A DNA stretch of 64,000 bases from Paenibacillaceae bacterium GAS479 (lineage in GTDB: Bacteria > Bacillota > Bacilli > Paenibacillales > Paenibacillaceae): NCBI GenBank assembly GCA_900105225.1, contig LT629764.1:2497501-2561500 (forward strand). The letters run 5' to 3'. Position numbers and translations under genes: made by a program. The notes beneath the pieces were generated by a model. That model did no database searches and was not told where the DNA came from. It saw nothing but the letters and a program-made list of their open reading frames with translations. This document shows positions 50,571 through 59,160 of the stretch, one piece after another. How positions within the stretch are numbered: the stretch's first letter is position 1; each line of letters opens with the position of its first letter.

Positions 50571-50738
50571 ATGTATTGCGTGTGCAAGGAGCATATTGAG
50601 CTGGCATTGGACAAGTTCGTGGATGAGTATGAGGATGCGCCGGATATGGTGAATCTGAATGAGACGCATTTTGCGAATTGGGACCCGCCGGTAAAATGTG
50701 ACTTGTGCGAGGAAAAAGCGGAGTTCTTGATCGTTTAA
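50571..50738 (+). CDS. CxxH/CxxC small zinc-binding-type protein
   Basis: A 55-aa protein: MYCVCKEHIELALDKFVDEY with Cys-x-Cys and Cys-x-x-His, and VKCDLCEEKAEFLIV with Cys-x-x-Cys, a likely zinc site. It matches the small CxxH/CxxC family found between the yyc genes and rlmH in Bacilli. AGGGGTAGG precedes the ATG. Confidence 0.88.
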   Translation: MYCVCKEHIELALDKFVDEYEDAPDMVNLNETHFANWDPPVKCDLCEEKAEFLIV

Positions 50739-50760
50739 CTATCATATGCATTTAAGTAGG

Positions 50761-50796
50761 AAACCTCGGTCCGAATTGGGACGGAGGTTTTTTGGT
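50761..50796 (+). terminator. Terminator after CxxH/CxxC gene
   Basis: AAACCTCGGTCC pairs with GGGACGGAGGTTT (one imperfect pair) around a short loop, followed by six Ts. Confidence 0.88.
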
Positions 50797-50826
50797 TTTT
50801 CCTGCGAAAGACTTACGTACGGTAGC

Positions 50827-50965
50827 TGTGGATTACGGATTGCGAGCTTGAATTATAGACTTTCTCCTGTGGATGAAGCGGGGATAATGGCATATTCGTG
50901 TTTGTATGGATGATATCCACATGTGAATAGATTTAAATCGGCCTTTATTAAGATGTTTATCCACA
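50827..50965. other. DnaA-box cluster outside oriC
   Basis: Within 140 bp there is one perfect DnaA box, TTATCCACA (50957-50965), and three one-mismatch boxes: TGTGGATTA (50827-50835), TGTGGATGA (50868-50876) and ATATCCACA (50913-50921). It sits about 40 kb from the dnaA-side boxes. B. subtilis has known DnaA-box clusters outside oriC, one of them at yydA (rlmH); this cluster lies where rlmH would normally follow. No protein gene is visible in 50797-51018. Confidence 0.7.
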
Positions 50966-51018
50966 TGTCCACGGAAGCATATAAATTATGAAATAGATTA
51001 AAAAAACTTTTTCCGGTA

Positions 51019-51045
51019 TGTCGATCTAAGCGTTATTCGTTCGTC
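51019..51045 (+). promoter_or_regulatory. ECF-sigma promoter of the hydrolase-DGPF-sigma operon
   Basis: TGTCGA (51019-51024), 17-nt spacer, CGTC (51042-51045). The same motif with the same spacing is found at 53657 before the second DGPF gene, and it matches what I recall of the ECF42 target (TGTCGA at -35, CGTC-like at -10). Likely autoregulatory. Confidence 0.72.
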
Positions 51046-51116
51046 GATCTAGTAAAGGACAAAATTTCCCGGTCGGACCAGAAAAGCTTCTGCTCTGAAC
51101 CGAAAAGGAGCTTACT

Positions 51117-51935
51117 ATGTACAGCCTGATTTCTAAAGACGGAACGAAGATCGCTTATGACAAAATCGGTCAAGGACCGGCGCTTGTATTGGTCGCAGGA
51201 GCGTTCAGCTACCGGAAGTTCCCAGCAATAATCCAGCTAGCTGAGCTGCTGTCCGACCGCTTCACGGTTTATACCTATGACCGCCGGGGGCGTGGTGACA
51301 GCGGGGATGCCAAGCCCTATGCCGCTCAGCGGGAGATTGAAGATCTCCAGGCTGTCCTGGATGCGGCCGGCGGCTCAGCGGGTGTGTGGGCATTATCATC
51401 AGGCGCTATGTTGGCGCTAAAAGCAGCAGCTGCAGGAGCGAGCATCACGAGGCTGGCTCTGCATGAGCCGCCTTTAGTAGTCGAGCCAGAGGATCGCAAG
51501 CCGCCGGCCGACTTCGCTGTGAAAGTTAAGGAATTGATAGCCGAAAACCGCCGTGAGGAGGCGATCAAGTACTTTATGACGAAAGGTATGGGTGCTCCGT
51601 CTTTTGTCGTCACGATGATGCGTCTGATGCCTGGAGTGTGGTCTAATCTGATGGCCGTAGCTCCCACGCTGCCCTACGATGCGGCGTTGCTAGACGGGTA
51701 TATGGACGGAAAGCCGCTGCCCGCCTCCCAGTGGAGTAGTGTTAAAATCCCGACGCTCGTTATCGAAGGCACAGAGAGTCCGTCGTCGTTGCGGCACGGA
51801 GCACAGGCTCTGGCGCGCGTTCTACCGAACGCCAAGCTGCGGAGCGGAAAAGGACTTGGGCATACCAAAAAGCTGAATAGTCGACTCATCTCAATGGAGC
51901 TTTCCACCTTTTTTGAAAATAGGGAGGTCATATAA
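51117..51935 (+). CDS. Alpha/beta hydrolase
   Basis: A 272-aa alpha/beta-hydrolase of unknown substrate. The oxyanion region is VLVAGAFSYR, the nucleophile elbow is ALSSGAML, and the C-terminal histidine is probably in GKGLGHTKKLN. AAAAGGAG before ATG. It is first in an operon with a DGPF protein and the sigma factor; the stop overlaps the next start by one base, so it is likely a target and member of the sigma regulon. Confidence 0.86.
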   Translation: MYSLISKDGTKIAYDKIGQGPALVLVAGAFSYRKFPAIIQLAELLSDRFTVYTYDRRGRGDSGDAKPYAAQREIEDLQAVLDAAGGSAGVWALSSGAMLALKAAAAGASITRLALHEPPLVVEPEDRKPPADFAVKVKELIAENRREEAIKYFMTKGMGAPSFVVTMMRLMPGVWSNLMAVAPTLPYDAALLDGYMDGKPLPASQWSSVKIPTLVIEGTESPSSLRHGAQALARVLPNAKLRSGKGLGHTKKLNSRLISMELSTFFENREVI

Positions 51936-52369
51936 TGAGGTTCATGATGATTGTAAAAGCAACCACTGATTCAGAAGCGGGCGCGATGCCTAGTCAAGAG
52001 CTTATCGAGGCCATGCAGAAATATAACGAGGAATTGGTGAGAGCAGGCGTGCTGCTTGCAGCGGATGGGCTTCAACCGAGTTCTAACGGAATCCGAATTT
52101 CTTATCCGGAGCCTGGCGGCAAGCCGAAAGTCATAGATGGCCCATTTACAGAGTCAAAAGAAGTGATTGCCGGATATACGCTTATTGAGGTGAAGTCCAG
52201 AGAGGAAGCGATCCAGTGGGCTTTGCGCATGCCGGACCCGCATGGGTACGGACAAGGTCAAATCGAGCTTAGGCAGGTGTTTGAAGTGGAGGACTTGATG
52301 AGCGATCCTGACACTCTTGAAAAAGAAGTCGTTCTACGGGGAAAAGTAGAGGAGCAGAAAAAAGCGTGA
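51935..52369 (+). CDS. YCII/DGPF family protein
   Basis: A 144-aa YCII-related protein with the DGPF motif (VIDGPFTESKEVIAGYTLIEV). Family members are often encoded beside ECF42 sigma factors, and their role is unsettled. Start overlaps the hydrolase stop by one base and its stop overlaps the sigma start, so all three are translated together. Confidence 0.92.
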   Translation: MRFMMIVKATTDSEAGAMPSQELIEAMQKYNEELVRAGVLLAADGLQPSSNGIRISYPEPGGKPKVIDGPFTESKEVIAGYTLIEVKSREEAIQWALRMPDPHGYGQGQIELRQVFEVEDLMSDPDTLEKEVVLRGKVEEQKKA

Positions 52370-53643
52370 CTCTTCCCGCTGCCCATCGGACCATTGACGT
52401 AATATGGAGAATGGAATCGCCCAAGCTGATTGCCGGGCTCACACGAATGGTTCGAGATGTTGGACTTGCCGAGGATTTGGCTCAGGACGCTTTGGTTATC
52501 GCTCTGGAGCGGTGGCCGGAAACCGGCATACCGGATAATCCGGGGGCTTGGCTGATGACGGCGTCTAAACGTCGCGCCATCGATCTTTTGCGCCGGAGCA
52601 AGCTGAGGGATCAGAAGTATGCGGAAATTGCGAGCAGCGCACCGCTGTTTACAGAGGATGATATGGATCGGACATTAGACGGGGAGATCGGCGACGATCT
52701 CCTTCGTCTGATCTTTATGACTTGTCATCCGGTGCTCTCCCAGGAAGCAAGGGTTGCTCTTACGCTTCGGCTGTTATGCGGGCTGACTACGGATGAGATT
52801 GCTCGTTCTTTCCTCGTAGCCGAATCGACGATTGCGCAGCGAATTGTCCGGGCTAAAAAGACGCTCAACAAGGAAAAAATCGCTTTCGATGTGCCGGCAG
52901 GAGAAGAGTTGGCCGAGCGTCTGGGAGCCGTGCTTGAGGCGATTTACCTCATGTTCAACGAGGGGTTCTCGGCAACTTCAGGAGACAGCTGGGTTCGTCC
53001 GCTGCTGTGTCAGGAAGCGCTTCGGCTGGGCCGCGTGCTGGCAGAGCATGCCCATCTTGAGCCGGAAGTGCATGGCTTGGTCGCTTTGATGGAGATTCAA
53101 TCGTCCCGTCTGAAAACCCGAATGGGTCCGAGCGGTGAACCTATACTGCTGCTGGACCAGAATCGGGCACAGTGGGATCGCCTGCTGATCCGGCGTGGAA
53201 TGGCTGCATTGGAGCGTGGGAAGCGGTTGGGGAAGTCGTACGGCCCTTATTTGCTGCAGGCAGAAATTTCGGCTTGTCATGCTGGGGCGCCCGTGGCGGC
53301 CGACACGAATTGGATTCGCATTGCAGCTCTGTATGAAGCATTGTCCCAGGTCATGCCTTCACCAATCGTTGAGTTGAACCGAGCTGTTGCCGTATCGATG
53401 GCGTTCAGTCCTGTTTTTGGGCTGCAAATTGTCGATGCGCTTGGCTCCGAGCCATCTCTTAAGGAATATCATTTGCTTCCGAGCGTTCGCGGTGATCTGT
53501 TGATGAAGCTGGGGCGGCTCGATGAAGCTCGTGCCGAATTCGAGCGGGCGGCGGCGATGACTCGGAACATCCGCGAGCGCGAGCTTTTGCTGAAACGGGT
53601 CGCTGAATGCGATGGCTCTGATGTCACGGAGAAGAAAACGTGA
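52366..53643 (+). CDS. ECF RNA polymerase sigma factor, ECF42 type
   Basis: A 425-aa sigma factor starting at GTG 52366, overlapping the DGPF stop by 4 bp. Sigma-2 at about residues 10-80 (GLAEDLAQDALVIALERWP, AWLMTASKRRAIDLLRR), sigma-4 at about 125-180 (LRLLCGLTTDEIARSFLVAE, then STIAQRIVRAKKTL), then a long C-terminal extension with DUF6596/TPR-like features (MFNEGFSATSGDSWVRPLL; VELNRAVAVSMAFSP). This build, with DGPF partners and no anti-sigma gene, is that of ECF42; the extension is thought to control activity. Confidence 0.93.
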   Translation: MTLPAAHRTIDVIWRMESPKLIAGLTRMVRDVGLAEDLAQDALVIALERWPETGIPDNPGAWLMTASKRRAIDLLRRSKLRDQKYAEIASSAPLFTEDDMDRTLDGEIGDDLLRLIFMTCHPVLSQEARVALTLRLLCGLTTDEIARSFLVAESTIAQRIVRAKKTLNKEKIAFDVPAGEELAERLGAVLEAIYLMFNEGFSATSGDSWVRPLLCQEALRLGRVLAEHAHLEPEVHGLVALMEIQSSRLKTRMGPSGEPILLLDQNRAQWDRLLIRRGMAALERGKRLGKSYGPYLLQAEISACHAGAPVAADTNWIRIAALYEALSQVMPSPIVELNRAVAVSMAFSPVFGLQIVDALGSEPSLKEYHLLPSVRGDLLMKLGRLDEARAEFERAAAMTRNIRERELLLKRVAECDGSDVTEKKT

Positions 53644-53656
53644 TACTCCCTGTGGA

Positions 53657-53683
53657 TGTCGATCCCGGCGGTTTCTGTTCGTC
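53657..53683 (+). promoter_or_regulatory. Second ECF-sigma promoter, before DGPF gene 2
   Basis: TGTCGA (53657-53662), 17-nt spacer, CGTC (53680-53683), aligned with the motif at 51019. The shared bases are TGTCGATC, an internal GCG and TTCGTCG. It lies 82 bp before the next start. Confidence 0.72.
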
Positions 53684-53764
53684 GTGTGAGTAGGGAGAAG
53701 GAAAGGCTGCTGGAAGTGGACGTGTGCGGCCTTGAATCAACCTCCCGCGAGGAGGAAGTCAAAG

Positions 53765-54208
53765 ATGCGATTCATGTTAATGGTCAAAGGAACGGGTTAT
53801 TCGGAAGCGGGCATCAAACCTAAGCTGGAGGACGCTGCTGCGCTTGAAGCCTATCGGCATTCATTGTCCAAGGCTGGGGTGCTAGTTGCCGCCGAGGAGC
53901 TTCAGCCAAGCTCCCGGGGGATTCGCATTTCTAATCTTTCAGACTCGAAGAATGAGCAGCGGGCAGAAATTGAAAGAGGGCCTTTTCCGGTCGAGCAGGG
54001 ATTGATGGCTGGATACACTCTCATTGAGGTGGAGACGGAGGAGGAGGCCGTCAATTGGGCGCTCCGGATGCCGGTACCCAAAGGGTGGAACGGCTTCAAG
54101 CTTGAGCTTAGACGAATGGAAGATAGCCCGGGGATGGTGAAGGATCCCAAACAGCTGGCGATGTTAGCCGATCTGGCGGACCAGCTCCATATGTTGAAAA
54201 AGGTTTGA
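53765..54208 (+). CDS. YCII/DGPF family protein, second copy
   Basis: A 147-aa protein homologous to the one at 51935 (MRFMLMVKGTGYSEAG, AGVLVAAEELQPSSRGIRIS, GYTLIEVETEEEAVNWALRMP). The DGPF motif itself is changed to RGPFPVEQG. The start is ATG 53765 behind GAGGAGG; the upstream frame from 53732 is not part of the family. It has its own copy of the ECF promoter motif. Confidence 0.9.
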   Translation: MRFMLMVKGTGYSEAGIKPKLEDAAALEAYRHSLSKAGVLVAAEELQPSSRGIRISNLSDSKNEQRAEIERGPFPVEQGLMAGYTLIEVETEEEAVNWALRMPVPKGWNGFKLELRRMEDSPGMVKDPKQLAMLADLADQLHMLKKV

Positions 54209-54419
54209 GGGTGTCTGAAAAAGGCTGCAGAGACGCGGGATTATATGAAAGGTAATTCCAAATAATACCTAGTATTACTTAGTATATTCTGCCACTCGGA
54301 GTAGTGGTCAGTAGCTACTATTACAACGGAATAGCTGTCATCTTCGATAGTGGCTCCGGGAAACCGATGCTGCTAAGGCTTGGCTTGCATGGCATTTATT
54401 AAGATTAAAATGGTTTGCA

Positions 54420-54527
54420 TCAGGTACTGTTCTTGCCTCGCTGGCATCGTGTTAAACTAATATCCTTTGTAGCCTCTAGCAAAACCCATTCCTCAGGAAA
54501 ACGTTCCTGAACCTCTTTCCAACGCAT
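54420..54527 (-). pseudogene. Inverted N-terminal half of a broken small gene
   Basis: Behind a perfect GGAGGTGCC site the minus strand encodes a 35-aa peptide, MRWKEVQERFPEEWVLLEA then unrelated residues to a stop. This is the start of a small protein family (pattern MKWxEVxxxFPxxWVLLEA) whose remaining part appears on the plus strand at 54551. The ribosome site directly abuts the C-terminal half, as expected if the segment holding site and N-terminal half had flipped. Confidence 0.6.
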
Positions 54528-54529
54528 CT

Positions 54530-54748
54530 TTGGCACCTCCAGTAAATTCTGTTAACTATTCCAAAGATGGACATCATTACATTGAAGAAAGGGTCGTTGT
54601 CGATTCCTTTTCCAATTCATCAGATGCCCTCAGGCGCTACAGTGAATTGCATCGACAAGAGCCTGGCAGAGAATATTGCTTCTTTCATACTTCTAGGCCG
54701 AAATTAGTAGCTAAAGAGCGCTATGTAGGGGTAAGAGGTCCAAGATGA
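54530..54748 (+). pseudogene. C-terminal half of the same broken small gene
   Basis: From about 54551 the plus strand reads VNYSKDGHHYIEERVVVDSF, then ALRRYSELHRQ, HTSRPKLVAKER and GVRG. This is the rest of the small family whose start lies inverted at 54420-54527. The nominal TTG at 54530 has no good ribosome site, so it is probably not translated. Its stop overlaps the ATG of the next remnant by 4 bp. Confidence 0.6.
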
Positions 54749-54828
54749 ACATGAGGGAAGAAAATGGTCTGCCGTTAGGATTTGTCATTGATATAAGCGA
54801 GATGAAAATCAAACACGGGTGTGCCTAA
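54745..54828 (+). pseudogene. Remnant of a retropepsin-like gene with internal deletion
   Basis: A 27-aa frame (MNMREENGLP then GFVIDISEMKIKH) starts within the stop of the preceding remnant (ATGA). It looks like the first residues of a retropepsin-like aspartic protease joined to its last residues (AVIDL-x-x-MKI pattern), with the DTG active-site middle missing. As I recall, such genes often follow the family at 54420-54748. The assignment is tentative. Confidence 0.4.
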
Positions 54829-54903
54829 TCTAAATAAAAATTCTCCACTGGCAGATCGACACCTTAATCCGCGCTACAAGATCTCCATCCAGGATCACAA
54901 AAT

Positions 54904-54947
54904 GAAAAAAGCCTGTCCTCCTTAGCGGAGAACAGGCTCATTTTTTA
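54904..54947 (-). terminator. Terminator after fbaA
   Basis: GAGCCTGTTCTCCG and its near complement (minus strand) form a stem around CTAAGG, with AAAAAA on one side and TTTTTT on the other. It can act on both strands. Confidence 0.85.
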
Positions 54948-54974
54948 TGAAAGTTCGGTTGATATCAACTAGCC

Positions 54975-55832
54975 TTAGGCTTTGTTGGAGGAACCGAATT
55001 CACGCATTTTGCCTTGAACGGTCTTTTTGATCGCATCGCGGCCAGGCATCAGGAATTTACGTGGATCGTAAACTTCGAGGTCCTTCGTCACGATTTCGCG
55101 AACTTTTTTGGTGAACTCGATTTGGTTCTCGGTGTTCACGTTGATTTTAGCCGTACCGAGGGAGATGGATTTCTTGATGTGATCGGTTGGGATACCCGTT
55201 CCGCCATGAAGCACGAGTGGCAGTTTGATCATTTGGCAGATCTCTTCCATTTCCTTGAAGCCAAGGTTAGGCTCGCCTTTGTAAGGGCCGTGAACAGAAC
55301 CAAGAGCTGGAGCCAGGCAGTCGATGCCAGTCAGCTTAACGAGCTCGAAGCATTCCTTTGGATCAGCGTAAATAACGCCGTCTGCAATAACGTCGTCTTC
55401 TTGTCCGCCAACCGTGCCGAGCTCGGCTTCAACGGAAACGCCTTTGCTATGCGCGTATTCAACGACTTTTTTCGTCGTTTCAACGTTTTCATCGAAAGGA
55501 TGGTGGGAGGCGTCGATCATAACGGAAGTGAATCCGGCGTCGATTGCTTCTTTACATTTGTCAAAGCTGGAACCGTGGTCGAGGTGAATCGCAACTGGAA
55601 CGGTAATTTTCATCTCGTCGATAAGCGCGCCTACCATAGCCGTGATGACTTTGAAGCCGCCCATGTAACGAGCTGCGCCTTCGGATACGCCGAGGATAAC
55701 TGGGGATTTCTCTTCCTCTGCAGCAGCCAGAATCGCTTGCGTCCACTCCAGGTTGTTGATGTTGAATTGGCCTACTGCGTAGCCCTCTTCGAGTGCTTTG
55801 TTCAGCATGTCCTTCATGGAAACGAGTGCCAT
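54975..55832 (-). CDS. fbaA: Class II fructose-1,6-bisphosphate aldolase
   Basis: A 285-aa zinc enzyme of glycolysis splitting fructose-1,6-bisphosphate into DHAP and glyceraldehyde-3-phosphate. Class II motifs: [14 protein letters not shown] (zinc His), [26 protein letters not shown] and [25 protein letters not shown] stands before ATG. Not part of the surrounding accessory modules by function; it may be an old neighbour or a relocated housekeeping gene. In 55848-56225 upstream I see no gene. Confidence 0.97.
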   Translation of the reverse strand: MALVSMKDMLNKALEEGYAVGQFNINNLEWTQAILAAAEEEKSPVILGVSEGAARYMGGFKVITAMVGALIDEMKITVPVAIHLDHGSSFDKCKEAIDAGFTSVMIDASHHPFDENVETTKKVVEYAHSKGVSVEAELGTVGGQEDDVIADGVIYADPKECFELVKLTGIDCLAPALGSVHGPYKGEPNLGFKEMEEICQMIKLPLVLHGGTGIPTDHIKKSISLGTAKINVNTENQIEFTKKVREIVTKDLEVYDPRKFLMPGRDAIKKTVQGKMREFGSSNKA

Positions 55833-56225
55833 TGTAACTCCTCCTAATGTCTTATGTCTGCAGCTGGTTTCTTCTCATAATAGAAGTTCCACCATGAGAA
55901 TGGCAAGGCCGTGTAAATCAGCGCAACTTGTCTAAAGAGTATTTTAACATAAATATAACGTCTTGAACCTGTTATTTATGCAGTGAACCTCCCGGCGAAC
56001 CGTGACAGATTTGAGTCGATTCGTCATTTTTCGCGATTCCGCGCCGTCTTTGATGGTTCTTGAGGCCGACATTGCTTTATTTTCCCACACAATTTATCTC
56101 CTTATTCACGACAAATTAATGAAGGATAGGTGAAGAAGTCGGCCATTCCGGCCTTGTGAAGCGCGTCTTCGAGTGAAAAGGGGTATAATAAAACCAGTAG
56201 AATTTTCATGGCCAAAGGAGATCCC

Positions 56226-57728
56226 ATGACCGAAACCAACCACGCATCTCATGCAAAAGAAGCCGGATGGAACTTTGATAATAGCTACGCTCGTTTGCCG
56301 GAAAATCTGTTCACCAGGCAAGGACCGAAGCCAGTACGCGCACCGAAGCTGGCGATTTTGAACGAAAAGCTTGCTGTTGCTCTTGGATTAAATCCAGAGG
56401 AGCTGGTCAGCCCGGAAGGGATTGCAACGCTAGCAGGAAATCACACCCCTGAAGGAGCGGAGCCGCTCGCTCAGGCCTATGGTGGACATCAATTCGGATA
56501 CTTCAACCGTCTTGGAGATGGACGGGCCGTGCTGTTAGGGGAGCAGATCACCCCACAGGGTGAGCGGTTCGATATTCAGTACAAAGGCTCTGGGCGCACG
56601 CCGTATTCACGCGGCGGGGACGGCCGTGCGGGGCTTGGCCCGATGCTGCGCGAGTACATCATTAGCGAAGCGATGCATGGGCTTGGCATCCCGACAACGC
56701 GAAGCCTGGCGGTTGTGCTGACGGGCGAGGAGATCGTTCGGGAGTCGCTTGAGCCGGGCGCGATTATGACGCGGGTGGCGGCTAGCCATTTGCGCGTGGG
56801 CACGTTCCAATTCGCCGCGCAGTGGGGCACGCTGGAGGAGCTTCAGGCGCTCGCGGACTATGCGCTGGAGCGGCATTATTCGGAGCCTGCAGAAGGGACG
56901 AATAAGTACCTTCATCTGCTGGAGCAGGTCGTCCGCCGGCAAGCCGAGCTTATTGCTAAGTGGCAGCTCGTTGGCTTCGTTCATGGTGTCATGAACACCG
57001 ACAATATGTCGATCAGCGGGGAAACGATTGATTACGGACCTTGTGCCTTTTTGGATACCTTTGATCCGGCTACCGTATTTAGCTCCATCGACTCTCAAGG
57101 CCGTTATGCCTATGGCAACCAGCCTTACATTGGCGCATGGAATCTGGCGCGTCTGGCGGAAGCGTTGCTGCCGCTGCTTCATGAGGAGCAGGAACAGGGG
57201 CTTATGCTGGCAGAGAAGGTATTGGCCGGTTTTACCGAGCAATACCACGGCCACTGGCTTGCTGGGATGAGGGCGAAGCTGGGCTTATTCGGTGAGGAGC
57301 CGGAGGACGAGGCACTTGCGAGCGGGCTGCTGACTTTGATGAAGGAGCATCGGGCGGATTACACAAATACGTTCCGCTTGTTGACGTTAGGCAAGCCTGA
57401 GGATACGGTGCTGCATGGGACGGCGGAGTTCACGGAGTGGCTGGCAAAATGGCGGGAGAGACAGGGGCGGTTGGTCAGTGAGAGCGGCGATAAGGTAGAA
57501 GGCCTTCTCCGCTCACAGGAGCTGATGCGCCGCAGCAACCCGGCAGTAATTGCGCGGAATCATCGGGTCGAAGAAGCACTGTCCGCAGCAATTCAGGGGG
57601 ATTTGGGTGTTTTGGAACGGCTACTCACCGTTCTTGCCGATCCGTACGCCTACTCGGCGGAGCAGGAAGAGTATACATCGCTGCCGGAGAGTTGCGACCG
57701 TCCTTATCGGACATTCTGCGGGACATAG
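56226..57728 (+). CDS. selO: Protein adenylyltransferase SelO (YdiU/UPF0061)
   Basis: A 500-aa pseudokinase-fold enzyme; characterised SelO proteins transfer AMP to Ser/Thr/Tyr of redox proteins. Full length. Motifs: [40 protein letters not shown], and active-site [11 protein letters not shown] with [10 protein letters not shown]. Ends in FCGT, with a cysteine near the C-terminus as in bacterial SelO. The start is ATG 56226 behind AAAGGAG. It stands alone. Confidence 0.95.
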   Translation: MTETNHASHAKEAGWNFDNSYARLPENLFTRQGPKPVRAPKLAILNEKLAVALGLNPEELVSPEGIATLAGNHTPEGAEPLAQAYGGHQFGYFNRLGDGRAVLLGEQITPQGERFDIQYKGSGRTPYSRGGDGRAGLGPMLREYIISEAMHGLGIPTTRSLAVVLTGEEIVRESLEPGAIMTRVAASHLRVGTFQFAAQWGTLEELQALADYALERHYSEPAEGTNKYLHLLEQVVRRQAELIAKWQLVGFVHGVMNTDNMSISGETIDYGPCAFLDTFDPATVFSSIDSQGRYAYGNQPYIGAWNLARLAEALLPLLHEEQEQGLMLAEKVLAGFTEQYHGHWLAGMRAKLGLFGEEPEDEALASGLLTLMKEHRADYTNTFRLLTLGKPEDTVLHGTAEFTEWLAKWRERQGRLVSESGDKVEGLLRSQELMRRSNPAVIARNHRVEEALSAAIQGDLGVLERLLTVLADPYAYSAEQEEYTSLPESCDRPYRTFCGT

Positions 57729-57750
57729 ATTAGAGGCGTCCACTTCGATA

Positions 57751-57799
57751 ATAAACCAAAGCCCGGAAGCCGATCTCGGCTTTCCGGGCTTTGGTTTAT
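57751..57799 (+). terminator. Long hairpin after selO
   Basis: Arms of about 23 bp (ATAAACCAAAGCCCGG and complement) with one bulged base and a 2-nt loop. The T-run is poor, but it is placed where the selO terminator should be. Confidence 0.65.
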
Positions 57800-57808
57800 C
57801 TGGACCAG

Positions 57809-57938
57809 TCATATTAAGGAAAAAACCCGTTCCCACAGCTCGTCCGTCACATCGTCGGCAGGCACGAAACCGTCCTTAATGCCTGCGTCGTGACGAGGGG
57901 ATGTCGACGGTGTCGAACTATCGGTGAAAAATAAACCA
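57809..57938 (-). pseudogene. Possible 3' remnant of a short-chain dehydrogenase gene
   Basis: On the minus strand a frame reading SGLFFTDSSTPSTSPRHDAG, then VTDELWERVFSLI and a stop, has the pattern of the C-terminus of retinol or protochlorophyllide reductase-like SDRs (GxYF, then SP, then LWE). There is no start or upstream body; an inserted terminator (57931-57973) overlaps it. Weak, reported as a remnant only. Confidence 0.25.
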
Positions 57939-57973
57939 GAACTGCGTCGGAGGCCGCGGTTCTGGTTTTTTCT
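57931..57973 (+). terminator. Terminator upstream of the isoprenoid-synthase-like gene
   Basis: AAACCAGAAC pairs with GTTCTGGTTT, with an inner GCG/CGC and a T-run. It isolates the next module from selO. Confidence 0.8.
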
Positions 57974-58133
57974 GCGGAGACTCACGCATTACATAATTTT
58001 TCGATGATGACTAACGTAATGCCATCACCAATCCGATTCCAATATCGAATGCTTTAGATAACCAAAGGATCAGAATAAACAATCGACAATAATAACCGCT
58101 TCTTTAAAAGCTGTGAAAGGGGGAGTTATAGCT

Positions 58134-59087
58134 ATGAAATGGAGCCTTGTGGATGCAAAACGCGAAGCTGGTACGATTTTTGCCGAGGCGAGAGACCGAA
58201 CGGCGCAGTGCCCGGAGCCTTTACGCGGCATGCTGCAAAAGCTGATAGATCGTTGCGATCCGTCTGCTCGTGAAGGTGGGTCCAACTATATGACCTATCT
58301 GCTACCTATTTGGGTTGGGGAGGAGGCGGGTATCCCGGCTTCTTTATCCCGCGATTTTGCCGTTGGCAGCGTGTATATGATGCTGCATTATTTCCTTTTG
58401 GACGATGTGATGGACGGTGAGGAGATGGACTTCGGGCCAAAAGCATCGCTGGCGGCAGGCCAGCTTCTGCACACGCTGTTTGTCGAGCGATATGGGCGTC
58501 ATTTTAACGGAAGTGAGGGACTATGGAACTATTATTGCTCCTACACGGAGCAATGGAGCACGGCGGTGTCGCAAGAGGGAATTCGGCAAGCAGAGCCCGG
58601 TAATGCAGTCAGGCTGGCACTCAAGTCCGCACCGGTCAAAATCGGCGCCGCTGCTGTCTGGCTGGCGGCGGGGAAGCCAGAGCGTATTCCCGTTGCGGAG
58701 CAGGCTGTTGAGCTGGCGCTCGCCTCGCTGCAGCTGGCGGATGACTGGGCCGACTGGCAGGACGATCTCGCATCGGGCGAAGAGCGCAGCAATGCCTTTT
58801 TGACCTTGGCGCGCCGGGCGCTCGGTCTGCCGGAGGAGCAGCAGCTGACAGAGAAGCTCGTACGCCGGGCGATTTTTCATTATGATGCGTTGGATCAGCT
58901 GACGGTGCTAATCCATGATCATCGGCGCAGTCTGTCCGGACTTGGTGAAGCGCCGCCCGGGCTGGCGGGCTTTCAGCAAGCGGTGCTGGAAGGTGTCGAG
59001 GCCGATATTCAGTCGATACGACAAACGGCCAGCAATCTGGCCGCCCAAGGGGGATTCTCTCATTTTGTGTCGAATAGCCTAAAATAA
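58134..59087 (+). CDS. Class I isoprenoid-synthase-fold protein (ComQ-like candidate)
   Basis: A 317-aa helical protein; the start is ATG 58134 (MKWSLVDAKREAG) behind AGGGGGAG, 8 nt away. It has two aspartate-rich motifs: DDVMD at residues 90-94 and DDWADWQDD at 203-211, about 110 residues apart as in all-trans prenyl diphosphate synthases, where they bind Mg-diphosphate. It resembles no chain-length synthase closely. Length and layout match ComQ, which attaches a prenyl group to a tryptophan of the ComX peptide. It lies 73 bp upstream of a small NHLP peptide that ends in tryptophan. The fold call is good; substrate and partner are inference. Confidence 0.78.
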   Translation: MKWSLVDAKREAGTIFAEARDRTAQCPEPLRGMLQKLIDRCDPSAREGGSNYMTYLLPIWVGEEAGIPASLSRDFAVGSVYMMLHYFLLDDVMDGEEMDFGPKASLAAGQLLHTLFVERYGRHFNGSEGLWNYYCSYTEQWSTAVSQEGIRQAEPGNAVRLALKSAPVKIGAAAVWLAAGKPERIPVAEQAVELALASLQLADDWADWQDDLASGEERSNAFLTLARRALGLPEEQQLTEKLVRRAIFHYDALDQLTVLIHDHRRSLSGLGEAPPGLAGFQQAVLEGVEADIQSIRQTASNLAAQGGFSHFVSNSLK

Positions 59088-59160
59088 ATAGGGACTTTTG
59101 GTATAAAATATGCTAAGTTATAGGAATAATTAACCATATCTTCCGAGAGGCTGTGATCAG

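Noticed and set aside
55014-55847. Long plus-strand open frame (277 codons) opposite fbaA
   Set aside because: It is the antisense shadow of a clear class II aldolase; no ribosome site and no family match.
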